In this document: piece after piece, positions 1 to 13,194 of the stretch
Layout of the letters: the number at the start of each line of letters is the position of its first letter
Numbering within the stretch: the first letter of the stretch is position 1
Assembly: GCA_949752745.1 (NCBI GenBank)
Contig: OX457027.1
Span: 78,485,214 to 78,549,213 of the forward strand
Reading direction: 5' to 3'
DNA from: Protula sp. h YS-2021
Taxonomy: Eukaryota > Annelida > Polychaeta > Sabellida > Serpulidae
Length of the DNA stretch: 64,000 bases
Made by a program: the position numbers and the translations under genes
Notes under the pieces: model-generated
Seen by the model: only the letters and a program-made list of their open reading frames with translations
Database searches by the model: none
Told to the model about the DNA's origin: nothing

Positions 1-89
1 TGTTATCGTTATTGAATGTGTGTGCCCGCGCTAGGGACAGTTCTGTCGACCAGGAAAGTAAGTCTCTGTGCGGGAGCTATGCACTTTTC

Positions 90-437
90 TCAGCTGATTG
101 AAAACCCGAGCGAAATCAAAACTTGTAAAACATGGTTCATTGCGTGACGGGCTTCAAATTCTCTTTCACCTGTGATACAGAAGTCATCCAAATAACAAAT
201 GACGGCATGGATACCTTGTCGACGTAAGAACCTGCAGATACTTTGAGCTATACGGTGAAAGACACCAATACTAAGCGATGCCCCAAACGGCAATCGCGTA
301 TCGACTGAATGCGTGTACTTTGAGTCACTCTTAAACTTCCACTTTAAATCCGCTAATTTAGATGACGACTCACTCAAACTAACATGGGTGGTATGCTTTT
401 GCCAAGTTAATCTTTCCCCATGTAGTAGTTCCGCCAC
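90..437 (-). pseudogene. DIRS-like reverse transcriptase fragment (palm, YLDD)
   Basis: A 115-residue open frame with the hallmarks of a reverse-transcriptase palm of the DIRS/Ngaro type. It shows LPFGAS followed by a helix, then the catalytic CYLDDF with the two aspartates intact, then a stretch resembling the end of the palm. The N-terminal fingers and the thumb, RNase H and recombinase are absent on this strand, so it is a piece of a larger element cut by the window edge or by decay. It lies opposite in strand to the next DIRS element (from about 1,490), so it belongs to a different insertion. The YLDDF context supports RT; the DIRS assignment is by resemblance only. Confidence 0.7.
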
Positions 438-639
438 CTAAAATCAACTGCAGTGTCAATAGATATGTTTCTCAGGGCATGCGTGTGAATTTATTGAACG
501 ATCTTTGGGCTGAGAGCAATGATGGAACACACGTACCCCGCCGTTGTCTTTTGGTACCGCAGAAAGGGGAACGACCGGAGGATAGTTCACACAAGATTTC
601 TTTCTCAACCAAGTCTCTCTATGTTTGCTCGAGGGTAGG

Positions 640-1130
640 ACAGCTCACCACCAGACTGTTCGCCACCGGACTGTTCGCCAGCAGACAGTTCGCCACCAGA
701 GTGTTCGCCATCACCTTAGTTTTAATAGGTCATATTCGCCACAAAACCATATTTCCAATTTTCAATTTTTTATTTTGCATTATAATTTTTAAGGTTTCCT
801 TAAGGCTACCGACAAATGCTACGGATGCAAGCAATTTCGGATTAAAATGTGCTTTAAAGTGTTTTAAATTTTCACAATTTCTTAACTCATTAAAGACTCA
901 TTTGAACTCACTAAGAACTAATTTAGAAGCATGTTGAGTGAAATTGATCGATATGTATTGATTGAGTACTGATTGTATTGATTTGAGAAGAAATTAATCA
1001 AGTTTTACAACCGCAGTTTTTGATGATTTCAATTAAGTATGGTTTTGTGGTGAACATGACCTTTTTCTAATTAAGCCGGTGGCGAACTGCACGGTGGCCA
1101 ACTGTCCGCACCCCTGTTTGCTCTGCACTG
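640..1130. mobile_element. Small inverted-repeat element with GTTCGCCACC repeats
   Basis: Positions 640-715 carry about four tandem copies of a 17-base unit built on GACTGTTCGCCACCGG. Positions 1,073-1,125 carry the reverse complement of the same unit. The roughly 490-bp segment therefore has inverted termini made of short tandem repeats, as in many non-autonomous DNA elements. The ORFs across it show no recognisable domain. I could not identify a target-site duplication. Confidence 0.5.
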
Positions 1131-1489
1131 CGACTATTAGGGCTTCAGCTGGTCTGATGGAATCTATGTTAATGTTCACAATGTCAAAACCGTATTTTAA
1201 ACCGTTAAGAATAAAATACCTATCCATATTCGAATTGAGAAAGTCTTTCCACACTTCTAGTTTATCGGTCTAAGGCTAGAGAGGATTTATTCCTATGCCT
1301 GATGTTGGAATTCAGGGTGATTCTTAAAGGATTTTATACTGCACATCCGGAGTTGGCAACCCTTCATGGCAAACTCATGTTACGCCTTCACCCCTCTAAA
1401 TAACTAGGGATCAGAGTAGCCACCTACAGATCATCAATAACATCATCCCTACAGAGCCTCTCGAGCAACATTCAAAGAGAACTGTGTGG

Positions 1490-1933
1490 ATGCATAAAGT
1501 AAAATCGGACTCGGATATTTCCGTGGTAGACGCCAAAACATTAGACGGACTAGTCCGCCAAACTTTAAACATCATCTCCATGCAGGATCACACGATGAAG
1601 GCGCTGTAAGAGGAGCTAGCTGAGAGGGGGATATCTGACCCGGTAGTATTAAAACTCTTAGAATTTGTCTCCAAAGCCACCCGAGACACAGTAAAAATAG
1701 CAGCCAATCAACTAACGCCGATGGTGCAGCTATGCAGGAACGCCTTTCTTTTCCATTGTTGGTTATCAGTAAAAGGGGTCCGAGAGTTAAGACATACGAA
1801 AGTTCTTAACCAGTCGGAGTTAGAAAGAGTAAACCTCGAGAACAGAGCCTTGTGCCAGGACTTTGATGTCACGCCCAAGGCGCCCCTACGGAAGAGCGTC
1901 TGCCACCAGGTGGCCATCCAAGAGGCAGCATAG
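1490..1933 (+). pseudogene. DIRS-like gag-type ORF, interrupted
   Basis: From ATG 1490 one frame runs through to 1933 with a single in-frame TAA near 1607. The part after the stop contains a leucine-rich segment (VLKLLEFVSKATRD) typical of the helical Gag-like protein encoded upstream of RT in DIRS elements. That similarity is from memory of the family, not a search. It sits about 320 bp upstream of the RT on the same strand, the usual DIRS order. The stop codon indicates an inactive copy. Confidence 0.5.
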
Positions 1934-2251
1934 GGAAGACAGGACTGCGCCAAAGTCATGTCACCACTCTCCATCTGCAAAGAGACAAAGACAGCAAGAG
2001 GACAGTGCCACCAGCCATCATGCCTCTCAGCAGTACAGGTAGCAACCAATCACGGTACTGCGCGGATATGAAGGACTCATGTCCAAGCGATAGCGTTCTT
2101 ATATCTCAAGAAATAAAAAAAGCTTCTGAACTGAAAAGACTCCTGGCCCGTAGGAGGAAGGATAGGCTATTTTTACTAAATATGGGCTCAGATTGGAGCA
2201 TCAAGTCGAGTAGTCAATTGGCTTCGACAAGGGTACTCCCTTCCCTTCAAG

Positions 2252-2840
2252 ATGGACAACAGAGGCAGGTGCCTCAAAGTGTCTCTCCATTTCAAGGCTT
2301 CGAAATACATAGCCACCTCCAACATCCAGGGCTCCGAGCAGAACCATGCTCTTCAACAAATGCTAAAAGAGCTATTAGAGAAAAGAGCCATACAGGAAAT
2401 GCCAGATTCCGAACAGGGCTTTTTCAGCCGGGTATTTCTAGTCCCCAAGAAAACAGGAGGCTGGAGACTAGTCATAGTCCGATCTGAATCAATCTGTCCG
2501 CATAGTCACGTTTTAGATGGACACCACCCAGGTAATCAGAGAACTGCTACAAGCGGGCAGCGGGGACGTCTATAGATCCATTAGACAGGTATCTCCACAT
2601 CTCAATAAACCCGAAAAGCCACCTATACCTATGCTTTCAAGTAGGGAAGAAAAATATTGGTTTCTTGCACTTCCATTCGGTCTTTCCAAAGCCCCCTATG
2701 TGTTCTCAAAGGTGATGAAGGTTCTGAAACGTGGGGAAGATTTTAGAACAGACCTGCTAGCATGTGAATACCTAAACGACTGGTTTCTCACCCACAAGCA
2801 GAGCAGGAGACTCAGGCCAGGCTCAAAACCCTCCTCCTAG
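2252..2840 (+). pseudogene. DIRS-like reverse transcriptase, frameshifted, YLND at active site
   Basis: Two open frames (2252-2575 and 2517-2840) together cover an RT. The first carries the fingers motif VFLVPKKTGGWRLV. The second carries WFLALPFGLSKAPYVFSKV and then EYLNDWFL at the place of the catalytic YLDD box. The first catalytic aspartate is therefore asparagine, and the upstream DLKDAY-type motif is scrambled. A frame change near 2,500 separates the halves. Together with the gag ORF upstream and the recombinase downstream this is a dead DIRS-like element. Confidence 0.75.
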
Positions 2841-2859
2841 TAAGGCAAGCGCTACTGGC

Positions 2860-3600
2860 AGGACTTATTGTCAATTTCGCAAAATCACAACTTACGCACA
2901 AACAGCAAACGGCCTTCCTGGAATAAAGATGGGGTTTCGAGTTAACCAGAGCCTACCCAATAAAAGACAGGTGGAAGAGAATCGTATCAATTATCCTAGA
3001 CATCTCCCCTCATCACCCCATTGAGCCCAAATATAGTCTGTTCTGGGCTTACTTGTAGCCACAGAAAAGACAGTCCACTTGGGCAAACTACACTACAGAA
3101 TGTTTTAAAGGGCCGTGAGACTAGCAGTAGCTCGAGGAAGGGGACCTCGCAGAGCAATGTTTGTCCCCGCGAAAGCCCTGCAGGACCATTAATGGTGAGT
3201 ATCACCAGACTGCCTGTCGCAAGGTTACCCATTCAAGCCCCCACCCCAGTCCTGCCGATCCAAACAGACGCCTCAGATGCTCGACAGAATTGACACAGCT
3301 GACAAAGGATATCCTTTGTCTAGCAAAAAAGCCCGGCATCTGGCTCTCCGCCAACCACATAGCCGGCAAATTAAACCTGATGGCAGATATGGCCTCTAGA
3401 GTGGGCAAAATAATTCAAACAGAGTGATGCTCAACCCAAGACTCCTTTCAGTGGGCAGTGACCCGATCCCCATGGTGTAAGCTATTCCTGGACCTATTTG
3501 CCAATTCACTGACCCACCGTCTACCCAGATATGTCTCCCTCTGCCCAGACCCAAAAGCCTGGGGTTAGACGCCTTCAAATGTCAATGTCCAAGCAAGTGC
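2860..3600 (+). pseudogene. DIRS-like RNase H and linker region
   Basis: Fragments of an RNase H domain follow the RT in different frames. LPIQTDASDA near 3,250-3,280 fits the first RNase H acidic box. SANHIAGKLNLMADMASR near 3,345-3,405 fits the C-terminal RNase H box. Then DLFANSLTHRLPRY and PDPKAWGLDAF (about 3,490-3,580) match the conserved stretch that follows RNase H in DIRS elements. Several frame changes make this a relic. Homology to the right-hand copy (41,990-42,565, minus) begins at about 3,190. Confidence 0.6.
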
Positions 3601-3634
3601 TGTGTACCTTTCCCCCCACCAACCATTCTAAAGC

Positions 3635-4969
3635 ATGGTTAACCCTACTATCGCGTTTCAAAGTAACGAAGTGCCTTCAGATACATTGCCACCAAGGACT
3701 CTGACACCAACGACAATGGTACCACAGTCACCCCACCCCTCATCTCCTAGACCTGAGGGAATTGTACCTGTCCCTACCTTTCTAAAAAAAACCGAAGGGC
3801 TTTCAGATAAGGTAATAAAGAAAATGACCGAAACGCATAAACCATCCACAGCTAAATTTATAGAGCTCACTGGGACAAGTTCTCGAGTTTGTGCCACAAA
3901 CAAAAACTGGGCCCCTTCAAAGCCTCCCCAGGGGTCGTAGCAGAGTTTCTAAATTATCTCAACAAAGAGGCAAAAATTAAGACCATCTTCCATAGAGGGT
4001 TACAGGTCAGCAATTGCAACCACACTAACACCAGTTTCAGGCTAGGATCAAGGGGAAGACTCATCTATTTCAAAATTAATAAAACACTTCAAGTTAGTGT
4101 CTCCCCTATCCAGATCAAATATAGCACAGTGCGGTCTGGAATTAGTCCTCAGGTTCCTAACGGACAAACAAACCTTTGATGAAACAACTATTTCCCCCAG
4201 ATGGGCTACCCCAAAATTCACCTTCCTTCTAGCCCTAGCATCAGGCAAAAGAAGGGGGGAACTTCATGCCCTCGGCCAAGAGGTCTTCAAAGGAACTTGC
4301 TCCTGGGATACAGTGTTCTAAGGCCAACCCTTCCTTTAGGGATAAGACACACATAGCCAAAAATGGGGCAGGGTCATTCGAGGAAATTAAACTTACGGCC
4401 GTTCTCACTTCTACATCGTTGGAAGATTCAACACTATGCCCCGTGTGGGCCCTTAGGAAATATATGGAGTTGTCCAAAGGTTAACGAGGACCGAGTAAGA
4501 AAGACCTAATCATATCTTTTAGAACCAGTGTAAATAGAGACATCTCTAAACAACCGTCTCTAACTCTATCAAACGGGTAATTTTAGAGGCATACTCCAAA
4601 GCCTCATCAGACCCAGAATTCCTATCCCACTGCAAAATCAAAGCCCATCAAGTAAGACAAGTAGCCAATTCCTTGAACGCGCTACACAATACTTCGATAG
4701 ACGATATTCTAGGATGCACAGGATGCCGGTCATCCCCGAACACCTTTATTAAATTCTATCTAAAAGAATTCACTCAAAATAAACTTACAGGACTCTATTC
4801 AATAGGCCCCTTCATAGCAGCAGAAAAATTTATTTCTAACCCAAACTCTGCCTCTGTTACAAACTACAGTCAGAGCCAGAGAGGAACCACATCCAGAAAA
4901 CGGGGTCGAGGCAACAAGCAATCACCAAGAGCCAAACCCAGAGGGGAAAAGCATCCCCAGGGCAACTAA
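3635..4969 (+). pseudogene. DIRS-like tyrosine recombinase, frameshifted
   Basis: A phage-integrase-type recombinase spread over several frames. An N-terminal SAM-like part lies at about 3,780-4,030. LALASGKRRGELHAL near 4,215-4,270 is the box I arginine region. KAHQVRQVANSLNA near 4,645-4,685 is the HxxR box, and TFIKFYL near 4,743-4,765 carries the tyrosine nucleophile position. The C-terminus is Arg/Lys-rich (SRKRGRGNKQ). A tyrosine recombinase in place of a DDE integrase defines the DIRS-like order. Stops and frame changes show it is inactive. A diverged inverted copy lies at 40,773-41,993. Confidence 0.75.
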
Positions 4970-4999
4970 CGATCCATATACTATAGAACTGTTGGTTAT

Positions 5000-6110
5000 C
5001 AAAGTGGTTCTACATTCGAGCCGTCGGTCGGCTCAAAGAGAAGTGGGTAGAGACATTTCCCACTTCTCACTTATTGTCGTATAGTAATGGTTCTATACGC
5101 TCCTCACCATCCTGAATTTCCTATGCTGAGTGAGAAAAACGTTTGTTTTAGTATATAAATTGATAATTTATTTTAATTATCCTAATCGCTACGATTTAGT
5201 TGATCTCTAGCACTATTTTGAGGTTGCAAGGAGATGGTAATAAAACCTTGAGTATGTTAAGATTCATAGAATTATCTACTCTCAGTAGACAGTATTTGTA
5301 TGCACACCCACCAAGGTAGCACCTTTGAAAAGAGGCAAGGGATGGAGCCATCTATAGAAATGGCCCCTTCCTCATGGCTATATCCATCTACCACTTGGTC
5401 CACTATGGGGGGAGCCACTCCGAGAATATGGCTCCGTTAGAGCAAACCTGGTCGTGGCTCTACCCATATGAAGTGTTAACTATCGTTCTTTCAGCACTTG
5501 TGATTCTAACTTTGAAAATATATGTCATTGTATTCAGAATTTCTTATTTCTTGAAGACTCGATAAAAGACCACGAAGGTACTTTGATGTCTTTTATTTCT
5601 CTCATACAATACATATATCAGTTAGAATGTAGTTCGTATTAAAGAACTTTTCCACACGGGGCGTGTCACGCGGGGTTTACCCCAACGCCAGTTTCTAATC
5701 CCGTGTATAAGTGGAGATAAGCGAACGTTAGCTTTTACGAAGTAAAGCTATCGTTTTTCTTTCGTATAACGCTTTTTACGAGAAAAAGCGCAGTTCGCGT
5801 TCTCTACCTCTAGACCTTCAATAATCCGCCCTTAGCCATCCGCGCTTCAAACCTACTTAGGCGTAAGGTAACTGAGATAAAAAGGAATGATGGGTAATCG
5901 GATGTCTCTTACTTTTATACCACCGGGTATGCCCCAAAAGGCAATTTTTGGACATGTTTGTTGACATGATACACCACCACGCGTGTTCAATTCACAATTT
6001 ATGCGTCGATACCGCAAATGAGGGAAATCCCGTATAAAGGTGGAAATAAGCGAACGTAAGCTTTTTCTCATAAAAAAAGCGTTTTACGAAAGAAAAACGA
6101 TTGATTTATT
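5000..6110. repeat. Downstream terminal region of the DIRS element with repeated segments
   Basis: After the recombinase stop the sequence has no convincing gene. A segment reading roughly cccgtataagtggagataag followed by gcgaacg is present at about 5,700 and again, diverged, at about 6,030. Each copy is followed by a run related to cttttacg...cgtttttctttcg. Such duplicated end segments are compatible with the split repeats of DIRS-like elements, but I could not define the exact ends. The short frame at 5,374-5,565, conserved in the right arm at 40,119-40,310, has no recognisable domain and I do not call it a gene. Confidence 0.4.
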
Positions 6111-6289
6111 GATCAAAATAGTGCATGGTCATTGTGCAGTTTGAAGCATTTTCTGAATCCACTCACGAATCAATTAAATCGTAATTTTCCGGAATGGAAA
6201 TATATCGTTTTTTAGTTCATTTTAAGTGTTATATTTTACCTATCAACTAGACAAAGGTATATTTTGTAACAAAACGATATGTATGTAGA

Positions 6290-6370
6290 TTCTACTGTGA
6301 TGTAATGGTTATAATGCCATTGGTTTCTCGCATGTTCATACAACTGTAGGGTTTCACATTCCATAACCAG
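6290..6370 (+). repeat. tRNA-like sequence, probable tRNA-derived SINE or pseudo-tRNA
   Basis: A GTAATGGTTATAATGCC segment resembles a tRNA D-arm/A-box, and GGGTTTCACATTCC about 45 bases later resembles a degenerate T-arm/B-box. The mirrored arm carries the same sequence near 39,305-39,375. No clean cloverleaf forms by eye, so it is not called a functional tRNA. Confidence 0.3.
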
Positions 6371-6599
6371 TGAACAAATGTGACGTTGCATCAATGTCGC
6401 GCCCGACGTCGAATCTACGCCCGACGTTTTCTTTGTTTATGAAGTCGAAACAACGTCTACTTTCAGACGTTTGATAGATATCGGTTATCCGACGTTTAAT
6501 CAAGTTCAGACAAAACACGTTGATTAAACATCGGAGAAAGTTGCTTTTGGTAGCCAAAAGCATCATCTAAGGAACGTTGTTTATCCAACATCTATTCAG

Positions 6600-6600
<1 letters not shown>
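6354..6600. repeat. ACGTC/ACGTT-rich repeat block
   Basis: This block repeats short motifs such as CCGACGT, AACGTC and GACGTTT at irregular spacing, in both orientations. A related block lies at 8,395-8,510. Mirrored copies are at about 39,060-39,300 and 37,850-37,950. The pair may be the two ends of a non-autonomous element of about 2.1 kb. No coding potential is seen in it. Confidence 0.45.
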
Positions 6601-8220
<1,620 letters not shown>

Positions 8221-8394
8221 GTATATATATCCTTCCCGAAAAAATCACGTCTCGGCTAAGTGACCTCCGCCGGACATTACCATGAACCATAAATAGGAAA
8301 CAATATGATAACCTTTCTCCGGTGGCATTTAGTCTTTGTAATGAGTGAAAGCTACTTATATATATTTCCAATTAAATATTTTATAAACAAGGCC

Positions 8395-8510
8395 TATGCA
8401 ACGTCTCTTTCACAACGTCTGTGAAGCAAAGGGACGTTGTTTTGACTTACATTGGAAACCTTACGCAACGGAGATTAGACGTCGAATAATCGACATGTGT
8501 TATACGCTGT
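8395..8510. repeat. Second ACGTC-rich repeat block
   Basis: Motifs ACGTCTC, AACGTCTG, GACGTTG and AGACGTCG recur in about 115 bp. The mirrored copy is at about 37,850-37,950. It may be the partner of the block at 6,354-6,600. Confidence 0.4.
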
Positions 8511-10437
8511 AAGATCTGGGTTGTTTTGATTTCCATAAACAGCTGACACCTGGCCTTGATCCAACGCCCGGTGGAATGTCCTTTAAATACAACGGTACAT
8601 TTGCTGGTGAATGCACCTGTTGAATTAAATCGTACCTGTTGATTGTTTGTATGAAAGATAGAAAAACTCCATTAGTGTCGAAATACACAAGTTTGCTTCT
8701 TCTCAAGCGTGGGATAGCCCTGTCTTAATATTAAGAAGACAAGCCGGGAAAGTTTCAATTGTTTCTTTGGGAAAAGTGTCTTTTGTGGGGGTTGGTATGC
8801 GTTTTTCTGTCTGTTTGAAGGGATGCTTCGTTTCTTTTGCGTACACAAAAGGAAGGTTTTTAACATTTTAGCGATATGACTTTTTAAACATTCATCACAA
8901 ACTTAAAAATAAAAGCGCGCTTTCGCTCACATCACTTGACATCGCCCCTCCCCCGATTATTGAAAGGTTTCCATCATGATCCTTAAATCCTAGAGCTTCT
9001 TCACACATTGCAGAATTTAGGACCGTTTATAGAGAAATACAAACACTTCGAAAACTAGCCGGCACGGTCAAACTTGTCTGTGCATAAACTGTGGAGTGGG
9101 TGAGGGGGCGGAGCAGGGGAGCTGCTGGTCTTATTCAAGAAGGGAGGGGGGCAGCACTTCCCAAAAGAATGATTACAATGTTGCCCTTGGGGGTGGGGGG
9201 GGGGGGCTAAGGGCCTTTCGCTACTGTACGTATCCAATAAAAACGAATAGTAAGGGGGTAATTGGGTCGGGGGCGTTATCTTTCATAAGTGCACTATGTG
9301 TCCAACAAGAAGGGTGTCCAAACATTACGCGCAAACGCTTCTAAATGTAAGTGGCTGTCTGGAACTATTCTCACAAACAACTCCTTTCATACAAAAAATG
9401 TTTATGCAACATTCACAACAGTTGTGCAGATCACTGTGTGCAGCTCACCTTTATGTGGTTTTCTTAACATACTTTATGAACTTGCTGGCTCTGTTATTAC
9501 TTGCTTATGTGGCAATACATACAATAAAAATACATGACCTCCCATGACACGAGAAAAGACCAAGAACGGCAGTGTTTTATCATCAGAGAATGCGTGCTTA
9601 ATCAAAACGCATACTTTTTGGCATTAGAAGTGTGTTAGATTATAATCATGTTAGCTGTTTTATTTGAAGAAAAAAAATAGTATTTATAATTTTGCAAATG
9701 GAAAGGCACGATATCAAATCTGGCCCAATAATAAATTTGTAATCTGGTTGCAAATAAAAAATATTCAAATGGCTTTAATTTATTTTAGCCCAAACAAGCT
9801 GGGTCATACCAGACTAAACATCATGATGACCAATGGGCGTAGGTAGAAAACATTGTTACACTCCCGAGGCTGTTTTGTTTACAGTATTTTATTTGGGAAG
9901 GAAACAAAACTTTCTGGAAGATGCATGGTGAGAAGAATGGCTGTGTTACGGTCAAATGCAAAAAAAAAAAAAAAAAAACCGACAAATCACATCAGTAAGA
10001 AATAAAATATCAGCATGATTTTTGAAATAATTTTCTGCGCTTCATTCCTGTACCTGAGAAGTTTAAACTGGCACCTACGCTTTGGAGGAAAGTCCCACTT
10101 CGAATTTGCAATGGCCGTCATTCAATTGGAAGTTTTGTATTATTTACAGTGCAGTTTTTATTTGTCCGTTTGTTTCTGTTTTTTACTGGACATAAGAGTG
10201 TATTATTTATTTGATAAATTTGCTCTCAAAAAATGTATATTTTAATGAAACACAAAAGAAAAAGCCCAGGATGAGATAATTGCAATTTTTCATAAAATAC
10301 ACATTCCTATGCACGATTTTATGCATATCAGTATGTAATCAAACAGACAGTCAAATGCAATACTTGAGCAAATAACACCATCAGCATTACTACCTTTATA
10401 GATGTTATTATTTGCCCTTAGGAGTTTCGTCTTGTTG
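8510..10437. other. Arm segment without a recognisable gene
   Basis: Non-coding by eye. It contains a G-rich tract (about 9,095-9,210) and a poly-A run of about 19 (from 9,960). Several short frames (9,096-9,344, 9,289-9,547 and 10,015-10,245) are disrupted in the mirrored arm or lack any domain. Most of it is matched, inverted, by 35,230-37,850. Confidence 0.5.
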
Positions 10438-11954
10438 TCAGTCGTTTTCTTTGGCATCGTTTTCTTTCAAATGATTTCTGGCAGCCATACACTTGCCGCT
10501 AACATAGTCATAGTGATGTAACGCAACGAGCGTCGGTCTTCTCAAAAGCGCGCTGTCACAGATATAGTGAGATGATGGCATTTGTATCAAGCTTATTTTC
10601 TCTTTCACGCGAACTACACCAGTCAAATAAATATCTTCTGTGCTAATAATAGGTGTATCTGGCATTAAAATACGGCGCAATAGTTTCGGTGTAATACTGT
10701 TGCTGTACATATAAAAAAATCCCGATGTGAAATTTGGGTATTTTTCCAGGGGGTAGGAATCGTAGTCTGTATGAAATGTTTCAAATCCGGTCCCATTCTT
10801 TGGGACATCATGAGAACTACTGGCCCTTCCTGTAAATATATTGCCCAGCTGGGCCATATCTATTTTTCGCATATTGGACAATAAACGTCCTGTATTTATG
10901 TATGTGTCGTCATCATGTTTCATGATATACTTAGCTGATTTACAATGCACAGATGCCCATTTTACCATAGCTATAGTTTTCAAGGTCAAATTAAGGTAAT
11001 GGTCAACGACATTGACCTGTATGATGTCACGTGGTGAAGCACGAATTATTTCGTGCCGTTGAGAAGATGACAGAGTCTCTTTCGTTGCTATTTCGTTTTC
11101 CCTTATTGAACCAATGAAGAAATATAATTGAATTAATCTTTCCGGGTTCTGCAACTTCTCTTTCCAATGATTCCTGTAAATAAAAATAACACCTGCCATT
11201 TTCACGTGTTGCATTATGCTATACTGCAAAAAATATTTTTATCGAGCATGTTTATTTTTTGTAGCAACATCAAAGAGGAGTTATAATGAAGTAATAAAAT
11301 ATTCTCATTAAGATATTGTAATAATAATTAGCAAATGATGATGAGGATGATGATTATGATGATGATGATGATTATTATTATTATTATTATTATCATTATT
11401 ATTATTATTATTAATAGTACAAATAAATAAAGAAATAAAAGAAATTTTCTTTCAAACAATGCTTAATCGTGAGATACTCGCCTTATAGCTGTGATAACTC
11501 TCCAGTCTCTGTATGTGCGCAATGGCATGTGCACGAAGACCGCTAGATATGTATTCAGTGGGCAATTGTTTACATACGAGTTATCGCCCATGCTGATTAT
11601 ATCAATGAAAGCTGGAATATTCACGTTCTTGAAGAATGTCCAATGATATCCTTGTATTCTCGCATTATTTCGTTTCCTGGTTGCTTCTTGAAACTGCTCT
11701 AGCAAATCCTTATCAATACTCATCACTGCTGTGTTCACATGAAAACGATTCTTTACGGTTCTGCTTGAAATTTCCACGTCCTGATGTCGAACATTTTTTT
11801 TCTTTTTACCCAGTTCAAAAAACACAGAAAATACGAATAAATATATTGAAAATACAAAAATAAATGCCCATGTTATTCTCTTTATTTTTTTAAATTTAAA
11901 CATATCTTGCGCTAAATCTGTAGAAAGATTAAGCGATCCGTTAAAAGTAAGCAA
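10438..11954 (-). CDS. Beta-1,3-galactosyl/N-acetylglucosaminyltransferase family protein (GT31), two exons
   Basis: A Golgi-type glycosyltransferase that would add a beta-1,3-linked sugar to glycan acceptors. Exon 1 is 11,954-11,478 and exon 2 is 11,223-10,438. The donor reads CGA|GTATCT and the acceptor TTTGCAG|TATAGC, both phase 0, giving about 420 residues, normal for the family. Residues ~23-45 form one transmembrane segment (type II topology). After a Lys-rich stem comes ITAIRR at the exon junction, in place of the usual R-x-A-I-R motif. Exon 2 has YLNLTLKT, then AKYIMKHDDDTYIN with the metal-binding DDD, then YPNFTSGFFYMYS and the EDIYLTGV box. I see no stop or frameshift. The gene lies wholly in the left arm; the right arm keeps only its last 33 codons. 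Acceptor and donor specificity cannot be told. Confidence 0.85.
11337..11415. repeat. ATG/ATT trinucleotide microsatellite in the GT31 intron
   Basis: GATGAT units pass into ATTATT units over about 75 bases within the 254-bp intron between the two glycosyltransferase exons. Confidence 0.85.
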
Positions 11955-12813
11955 TGTCGTCTGACATTTGATCGGATCTGGCTACCCGGAACGTTCATCA
12001 TTGCTCGATCACGCAATGTAGGTCAAGTGATCGCTTTAAAGATCCTGAAATCACTGTTCCAAGTTTTAGCCGCTCTGCCGAAAAAAACAAGGTTAATAAA
12101 TGTTCTGTAAGGCTTTTATCCACAGCGTTTTATTGTGATTCCATAAAAGGTATATTTATTCGACGATTGGACACTAAGTATACCCTTAGAGAATTAAACT
12201 GCTTTTCAACGAAATGGGATTTAGTGATTGACTTAACTTACACTGCGCTTCCACACTTCCTATCAACTGCCAGTCCGCTTTTGATAGCCCACATAGAGTT
12301 CAGATATATAAGTAAATCTGCATTTATTAGTTACATCAGGCTTCATTTTCTATTATACTCCATATTCGGAATTTATTTTATAGAAAGAGTACAAATCTCA
12401 GATTTTGGTCAGTTACGACTGGTATGAGGTCACGAAGTGACCTAACAGTAGCACACTGTATATCGGAAATCTAAGATGAGTAGTCTGTTTAATTTAAATA
12501 TCACGTGTGAAAAAATATAGTACTGCAAGTGTGATGTGAGTAGTATGGAAAGGGGACTTCTGGATGGACCATCTAGAATTCCCATGAGGCTTCTGGATGA
12601 TCCCGCTAGGAGTCTCGGCGGACCCTCTCCTCCCCTCCCCAAGGTGAAAAATTGCAAAATTGCTGTTTTATGCTTCTTAGCATACTTTTTTTTATTTCAC
12701 CACCCACACATCAACAGTCATACATCAACACTTGTGCAACAACGACAGATTTTTCGCTTATTTCATATGAGTTGGCGGTCCTGAAAAGTATCGAGATTTT
12801 TTGTTTTTGATTT
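11955..12813. other. Intergenic stretch
   Basis: This is the upstream side of the glycosyltransferase gene. No convincing gene is present. A perfect inverted pair of AGGTCA half-sites separated by five bases (AGGTCACGAAGTGACCT) occurs near 12,427-12,443. A short, imperfect duplicated stretch (CTTCTGGATG...) lies at about 12,558-12,600. Confidence 0.45.
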
Positions 12814-13137
12814 TTAGTTGAAGATGATCCGTTCTTCGTGGATTCTAAAATCCTTGCACTGGTCTTCGTTGCAGATGTGGTACTCTGGGCAGATGTAAAA
12901 GTAGTCTCCGTTTCTTGTAGCATCCAGGGTGAAGAAGCAGGCGCATGAAAAACGAAGCAAATGCGGGCATTGCCCACATATGGAGTTGTAGCTATACATT
13001 GCTATAGTATACTGCCCAGAGTGCGTATTGGTCCTCTTCTTGCCTTGGAGGGTGACCTCGTACCAGGTATGAATTCCAAAGTGCGGCACTCTGGAATTCA
13101 TCTTTTTCAATTGCGTGTAGCCGCCATGCTTTAACAA
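12814..13137 (-). CDS. Hypothetical protein with Cys-rich C-terminus
   Basis: A 107-residue open frame starting at ATG 13,137, family unknown. The N-terminal half is basic. The C-terminal half carries CGQCPHLL, SCACFF, YICPEYHIC and NEDQC, seven or so cysteines spaced in pairs with a histidine, suggestive of a small zinc-binding fold. It is divergent to the Cys-rich gene at 13,825. The two are separated by about 690 bp containing a cluster of CRE-like sites, which may be a shared bidirectional control region. The right arm has lost this segment and carries an unrelated 200-bp stretch instead. It could be chance, but its composition is protein-like. Confidence 0.45.
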   Translation of the reverse strand: MLKHGGYTQLKKMNSRVPHFGIHTWYEVTLQGKKRTNTHSGQYTIAMYSYNSICGQCPHLLRFSCACFFTLDATRNGDYFYICPEYHICNEDQCKDFRIHEERIIFN

Positions 13138-13194
13138 CTCTGGAGTTAAAGGCGATTAGCACACATTGCACCTCACCTCTACTGGAAGCTGGAT

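Noticed and set aside
5374..5565. 63-codon frame conserved in both arms (mirror 40,119-40,310)
   Set aside because: Conservation is explained by the inverted duplication itself. There is no domain, and the position is in the DIRS end region.
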